Source of the DNA: Chelydra serpentina
Lineage: Eukaryota > Chordata > Testudines > Chelydridae
Direction: 5' to 3'
Assembly (NCBI GenBank): GCA_037349315.1
Contig: JBAIAC010000010.1
Location: forward strand, 32,094,001-32,158,000
DNA: 64,000 nucleotides
A program made the position numbers and the translations under genes. Each line of letters starts with the position of its first letter. Within the stretch, counting starts at the first letter, position 1. This document shows positions 58,803 to 64,000 of this stretch, in pieces. Under the pieces are notes generated by a model. The model searched no databases. It was given only the letters and a program-made list of their open reading frames with translations, and was not told where the DNA came from.

Positions 58803-59654
58803 CAGGGGCGGCTCTAATGTTTTTGCCGCCCCAAGCAAAAAAACAACACCACCCCAAACGCTGCCCCCGACACAAAAAAAGCAACCCCCCCAATGCCCAC
58901 TGAAACAACCTTCCCCCACGCCTCTCTGCCCACAGCCCCGCCGGCAGGGAGTGAGCGGGGCATGCCCGCCCGCGGCCCTGCTCTCCCCGGCTGGCGGGGA
59001 GTGAGCGCGGCATGCCGGATGCCCCGCTCTCCCCGGCCGGAGCACTGGCGGGGAGCGAGCGAGGCATGCCCGCAGCCCCGCTCTCCTCGGCCAGTGGGGC
59101 TGTCCCGCTCTCCCCAGGCCGGAGCGCCAACGAGGAGGACGGCATGCCGGCGGCCCCGCTCTCCCCGGCCGGCGGGGAGTGAGCGCGGCATGCCGGATGC
59201 CCTGCTCTCCCCGGCCGGAGCGCCGGCGGAGAGCGAGCGGGGCATGCCCGCGGCCCCGCTCTCCCCAGCTGGCGGGGAGCGAGGCCGCCCCACTCTCCCC
59301 AGGCCGGAGTGCCGGTGGGGAGGGTGGTATGCCCGCGGCCCCGCTCTTCCTGGCCGGAGCGCCGGGGCGAGCGGGGCATGCCTGGGAGGGAGGGGGAGAC
59401 GCATGTCGCGGCCGCTAGGGTTTTCTTCTCCCCCTCCCTCCCAGGCTCTTAAGCCCGGGAGGGAGGGAGGAAGGGAGGGGGAGAAGCTGAGCTGGCGGCG
59501 GCGCGCAAAAGCCGGCGGCGCAGAGCGGAGGTGAGTTGGGGCGGCTGGCCAGGGCACATTTCTAGGGGCGGCATGGCCGGTGCCAGAATGCCGCCCCTAG
59601 AAATGTGCCGCCCCAAGCACCAGCTTGTTTTGCTGGTGCCTGGAGCCGGCCCTG
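58803..59654. mobile_element. Non-autonomous hAT element, 852 bp, strongly GC-rich
   Basis: Left CAGGGGCGGCTCTAATG and right, reverse-complemented, CAGGGCCGGCTCCAGGC. A perfect 8-bp duplication CCTGTGCT lies at 58795-58802 and 59655-59662. The interior repeats GCGGGGAGTGAGCG, GCATGCC and CCCCGGCC units in a loosely tandem way and gives long false frames on both strands. It is a long relative of the 181-bp element at 34622. Confidence 0.93.
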
Positions 59655-59735
59655 CCTGTGCTATCACTAAAGGGGACAACAACAAAAAAGACAAATGACA
59701 AGACTGAAAGAGAGAAATCCAAGAGCAATGTGAAC

Positions 59736-60409
59736 CATAGGCGCGGACTTTAGTCGGCACCGGTGGGTGCTCGTGCCCTCCCGCCCCCATTACACCCCTT
59801 CCCCAAATCCCCGCCCCCGCCTCCTCCCCCAGGCACGCTGCATTTCCCCTCCACACCCACCCCCAGGCTTGCAAGCCTGGGAGGGAGGGGGGAGAAGCAG
59901 AGCATCCACCGGCAGCTCCCCAGCGTCCCCGTCCCCCCCAGCCCAGCTCACCTCCGCCTCCACCCCCAAGGTGCCGCTGCTTCGCTTCTCCCCCGTCCCT
60001 CCCAGGCTTGCCGCGTGCCGAACAGCTGATTCTGGTAAGCCTGGAGGGAGGAGGGGAGAAGCGGAGCAGCGGCGCTTCGGGGAGGAGGCGGAGGTGATCT
60101 ACGCGTGGGGGTGGGGGGGTGCAGAGGAACTGCTCCCTGCCCCAGCTCACCTCCGCTCCGCCTCTTCCTTCGAGGCGCTGCTGCTCCACTTTTCCCCCCT
60201 CCCTCCAGGCTTGCTGGAATCAGCTGTTTGGCGTGCAGCAAGCCTGGGAGGGAGGGGGGAAGAAGCAGAGCAGCGGCACCTCGGGGGAGGAGGTGGAGGC
60301 GAGCTGGGCAGGGGGGCCGGTGGGGAGCTGCTGGTGGGTGCTCTGCACCCACCAATTTTTCTCCGTGGGTGCTCCAGCCCCGGAGCCCCCCACGAAGTCG
60401 GCGCCTATG
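59736..60409. mobile_element. Non-autonomous hAT element, 674 bp
   Basis: Ends CATAGGCGCGGACTT and, reverse-complemented, CATAGGCGCCGACTT. Flanks ATGTGAAC (59728-59735) and GTGTGAAC (60410-60417) match at 7 of 8. Interior blocks GGGAGGGAGGGGGGAGAAGC and CTCCCTCCCAGGCTTGC are repeated and inverted. No coding sequence. Confidence 0.88.
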
Positions 60410-60417
60410 GTGTGAAC

Positions 60418-61019
60418 TAGTTCTAGTAACAGGAACCAATTCTGGAGTCTAATCCTTCTGGTTTGCACCACTCCAGCAGTGCAAAGTAGCAGTAAAGTCA
60501 ACTCAACCTACTCCCTGAGGATTTCCCTTGTTTAAACTGTATCTCTGAATGGCATAGACCCAAAGTATTAGCTCTTATACCACACCGCCTCCAGGACTTC
60601 AGCCTTCAGGGTGTGGCCAAAGTAGGAGTGGCCAAGACATCTTTATGCCCCAGTGATCCCTGTTGCTAGAATGATCCCTGGGTCCACCGTAAGTTAGAGC
60701 AGTCTTCACGCAGAGTCCAGACCTCAGGGTTTGGGGAATATAAAGGAGGATTAACTCACAGCATAATTTAACTAGTGACTGGATGAGAAATGTTATCAGT
60801 GTTATTTGTTTAGCTTTACAAGGAAGAGGGAAACACATAGTGTACCAGATTCATCTCTTGCGTAACCAGTGAAGCAAGTGGTGTTGCACTTAAGCATCAT
60901 GAAATAATGTTATGATGCTGGGATTCTGTCTTTTTATATGTTTTGTACAGTGCCAAACACACAGTTAGCAGTACTAATTAAATATGAGAAATAGTGTTTT
61001 GCAGAAGGTTATTTTGTTA
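60418..61019. other. Intergenic DNA between hAT elements
   Basis: Lower-GC spacer with no recognised gene or element. Confidence 0.45.
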
Positions 61020-61085
61020 TTAATTATTTATTTTTATTGTGGTAGTGCCGATGGGCCCCACTGTACTAGATGCTGTACAGTTACA
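61020..61085 (+). repeat. Fragment of the repeat seen at 42775
   Basis: TAATTATTTATTTTTATTGT followed by ACTAGATGCTGTACAGTTAC matches the middle of the 42775-43000 repeat. Confidence 0.5.
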
Positions 61086-61193
61086 TAACAGTTTTAGATT
61101 TAAATATTTATCTTCAGTGTTGCTAACTGAAGGTTCGACACATTGTGCCACAATGAGTCTGAACTAGAAAGTAAAACTGATTAAAGTCTAAAG

Positions 61194-61534
61194 CAATGGT
61201 CCCCTAACTTTTCAGGATCAAAGCCCCCTTAATCCTGTGCGTGCCCACCCACCCCACCCCGGAGCCAGGAACGGAGCCATGGCCAGGGGCCAAGGCTGGG
61301 GGTGGGGCCAGGGCCAGGAATGGAGCTAGGTGTGGAGCCACCGCTGGGCCATGGTCGGAGGCCGAGGCCAGGGGCGGGGCCAGAGCAGAGCTGGGAGCAG
61401 AGCAGGGCTGGGTGGTGCTCTCTACCCGCCCCCCTTGGGGGATGGCCTGGGCCCCGCTGCACCATCCCGAATGTTTCTCTGTCCCCCCCCCCCCTCCCCC
61501 CCGAGAGGGGCAGCCCACAGTTTGGGAACCTCTG
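61194..61534. mobile_element. Non-autonomous hAT element, 341 bp
   Basis: The left end is CAATGGTCCCCTAAC and the right end, reverse-complemented, CAGAGGTTCCCAAAC. Flanks GTCTAAAG (61186-61193) and GTGTAAAG (61535-61542) match at 7 of 8. It contains C-rich and GGGGC-rich runs. Confidence 0.82.
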
Positions 61535-61917
61535 GTGTAAAGTGAAGCTGCCCCAGTCAGCTGGAAAAAAAATGCAAGGAATAAAACAAGTGGCATACAG
61601 TACACTCAGAAAGCACAGTAAATGAGATAATATCTGGTTGAATCATCTGTGGTATCACTGGCAATGGGAATAAGGATTTATTTTAATGTTAGTTTTATGT
61701 GGGCATTTTCCATTTTTAATGTATTAAATTTGCTTTTTTCACTGGGAATAAATTGCCTCAGAAGCTAAAGTTTTTTACATGACATAATTATCAAGTAACA
61801 GAAAAGCACATTCCTCTGTAATCTAGACAAAACCACTAGTGTGTTGTATGATATTTGTGTACTATTAGATGGCTACATTAATTTGTTAATGTTAAACTTA
61901 CATTTGTGTGCTACTAG

Positions 61918-62377
61918 GTACTATACCAAGTATGGAGAATAACCAGTCCACTGATCTCAAACCTGAACACCAAGCACTCCCTCCTGCAAATAGCACTTCA
62001 ACATCACCTAATCAGAATGGCCTTGAGAAACAAAACAGTGAGAAATCCTCTCCCAAGCCCCAGCCCCCTGAGAATGACACAAGTGCTCAGCCTGAAACAA
62101 CAGTTTGTGACATATCTGAAGAGCTGAGCCGACAGCTGGAGGACATTATTAAAACCTATGGGTCTGCTGCTTGTCTAGTGGAGAAAGAGAGAGCTGCTAA
62201 AGGAACTGACAAGCCTGAGAAGGGAGAATCGTTCAATAACGAGGACGGAGACTATGACGATGCAAATGACGAGAGCGAGAAAGAGCAGATAGCTACTGGA
62301 GATGCCTCAGGAGCAAAGGAATCCAGCATCAATAAGGAGCAAAAACTGGAAAAGAAAATCCTGAAAGGGCTAGGCAA
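61918..62377 (+). CDS. TXLNB: TXLNB (beta-taxilin) first coding exon
   Basis: This exon starts after the acceptor GTGCTACTAG (61908-61917). The ATG is at 61932 in a good context (A at -3, G at +4). It runs for about 148 codons to the donor GGCAA|GTATTTATG, with the intron from 62378. TXLNB is a coiled-coil, muscle-enriched cytoplasmic taxilin. The taxilin family binds syntaxins, but the role of the beta form is less clear. Seen: a low-complexity N-terminus starting MENNQST, the conserved block DISEELSRQLEDIIKTYGSA (residues 60-79), an acidic stretch NEDGDYDDANDESEKE (103-118), and EQKLEKKILKGLGK (136-149), which leads into the coiled coil of the next exon. The stop codon a few bases after the donor is intronic. 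The non-coding first exon is not identified, and the rest of the gene is beyond the window. Confidence 0.93.
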
Positions 62378-64000
62378 GTATTTATGTAACTGAAATGCAG
62401 CCCTTCTATTAGCCATTGTTTAAAACAGAAAAAAGAAACACTCTGATCTATGTTGATTCCCACATTAAATCTCTATTGGTCATTGATGTAAGAATTTTCT
62501 GTGACTGTTGTTGCAAACTTTATCTAGTTACATATGTTTTACATAATTATCCAAGAAATAAGTTTAGGCTGCATCAGATGTTGATCCTTTTAATAACACA
62601 GACACCCAGGAGAATATTATACAATATTGTGCCGCCCAACTAGCACTTTTTTCTCCTAGTCAACGCAGTTTGGAAGTTGTGGGTTGGAGAATATGCTGGG
62701 GAGAGATGTGTTACCCAGGGTTTTGCTGAATCCAAAGCTCTTGGTAAATTTACTCTTTGCAAGGCAGTGGCAGGCAATAAATCAGTGGGGACACGGCACG
62801 TCTGGTCGATAGATAGTTGATGCAAGCAGACAAAAGTGCTTTTCACTCAAACCTTCTACTTTATTTAGTCTCCAGCATGTACACAGGTTAGTAGAGCACC
62901 CCAAATTAATCCCAGATTGAGGGTTGAAGGTCTTCAGTGGATATCTGTAGACTTCCAGTGGCCCACCTTCCATCTGCAGGGGAACTTGAGAGGTGTCCAA
63001 GAAATGTCCAAAGTGTCCCAAGTGATCAAGTGTCCACTGAGCTCAGATTGCTTCCTTTTTTTATACCCAAGGCATGTTACTGGGCTCTGGGCTACCAAAA
63101 ATCTCCCTCTCCTACTAGGTGTACCTTCAGAAAAGGAAAACCTGATCATTATCTTATACTTCAACAAATCTCTCCTCCCCAACTTCCTTGAAGCATTTTA
63201 TCAATAATAATTACAACAGTGTTTGTTGTGACACTATGAGGATTGGCCATGAGAAAAATTGCAGAACAAGTTCATTGCAAAATCAAAATGCAAGAGGATG
63301 CAGATTTCGGTGTGATGTTTTACCCAATAAGCTTTTGGAATTGATGCACAAATATGTAACAAATCCATGTACTACATATATGCAGGCAACATGGTCCTCC
63401 CTGGGCATAGAGGTCAGGACCCTCAGTTCTATTATTTGAGCTAAACAAAAGTCTCTGCTAGTTCTTCCTACTATCATGGTTTTTAGATTTCTGTGGGCCA
63501 GCCACTAGAGAGCAATATAATCACATAACAGTTTAGCCAGTGTATCATAGACATACCCACCCACCCTCAGCTCATTGAGACATAGCTTGTCCTCAAGTCT
63601 CTGAGCGTCCCAGGAATACAAACCCAATGGCAGTCCATAACAAAACCATCAACACAACCAACAGAGAATGCCATTGCCATTTGTGACTACATACACATGA
63701 GATTGAGAATACCTGTGCAAAGTGAGTGTAAAGCACTATCAGATCAGAGTTGTCCACTTGCACCTAATTTGCACTCAAAGGGTCATGGCTGCTATTGTGG
63801 TATATAGGGGCCAAAACCGTGATTTTTCCTACAAGGAGTACACCCGGAGTAAAAAAGGTGTCCAGCTGGTGTAAAGCTGGCAAACTAGCTCCCCTCGCAG
63901 CCTCTGGAATAGGAAGAGTACTGTGGGAACAGAAGGGGCCATGACCACAGCATTCTATGCTCCAACTATGCTCAACAGCACACAACCCCTAAGGGACCTT
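62378..64000 (+). other. TXLNB: TXLNB intron (partial), no further exon seen
   Basis: Follows the TXLNB donor. No second coding exon was recognised before the window ends. Around 62830-63200 there may be an unclassified repeat, without clear borders. Confidence 0.6.

Noticed and set aside
58780..60452. Minus- and plus-strand frames up to 247 codons (repetitive Arg/Pro/Gly proteins)
   Set aside because: They fall within GC-rich hAT elements with clear ends and arise from repeated GC units.
61908..61931. Extended TXLNB start upstream of the ATG at 61932
   Set aside because: These codons overlap the splice acceptor GTGCTACTAG and have no ATG. The MENNQ start fits the taxilin N-terminus.
4778..64000. 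CRISPR array or phage-like or prokaryotic island
   Set aside because: All recognised genes and repeats are vertebrate. The direct repeats seen are microsatellites or transposon parts.

Overview
The window is vertebrate nuclear DNA, most likely from a cryptodiran turtle. The evidence is: (1) an almost unbroken CR1 LINE with the chelonian-style 3' end; (2) a tRNA-derived SINE whose 3' tail resembles a CR1 tail, as in the tortoise Pol III SINEs; (3) many young hAT-type non-autonomous DNA transposons; and (4) two host genes, CITED2 and TXLNB, in the same order and orientation relative to each other as at human 6q24.1. The organism is inferred from repeat content and gene sequence, not from a database search.

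Layout. 1-9 kb: gene-free DNA with a GC-rich composite repeat (1236-3083), a tRNA-like repeat cluster (about 4.78-5.56 kb) and a CR1 copy (about 6.03-8.17 kb) with a 668-codon open frame. 9-25 kb: a CpG-rich patch with no gene (about 9.2-9.56 kb), an old CR1/L3 copy, several hAT elements, and an unusual element with an intact 564-codon zinc-finger/transposase-like gene (17359-19053). 25-28.6 kb: the CITED2 locus, with upstream region, non-coding exon 1, a short intron, a single coding exon and a 3' UTR with poly(A) signal. 28.6-34 kb: mostly single-copy-looking, AT-rich DNA. 34.2-36.7 kb: a Harbinger-like element with a broken Myb/SANT-like gene, itself hit by one SINE and two hAT elements. 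38-42.6 kb: an L2-like LINE remnant cut by a fold-back hAT element. 43-57 kb: more DNA transposons, a MIR, CR1 pieces in conflicting orientations, and a second tRNA-like repeat cluster. 57.7-61.5 kb: four GC-rich hAT elements close together. 61.9 kb to the end: the first coding exon of TXLNB and the start of its next intron.

Only two host protein genes are supported, CITED2 (complete) and TXLNB (first coding exon only). CITED2 is a nuclear transcriptional co-regulator and TXLNB a coiled-coil cytoplasmic protein, so their adjacency is conserved synteny and not a pathway. Everything else with coding character belongs to mobile elements. No rRNA, functional tRNA gene, CRISPR array or virus was seen. 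Target-site duplications were read by eye for eleven hAT-type elements and are given per entry.
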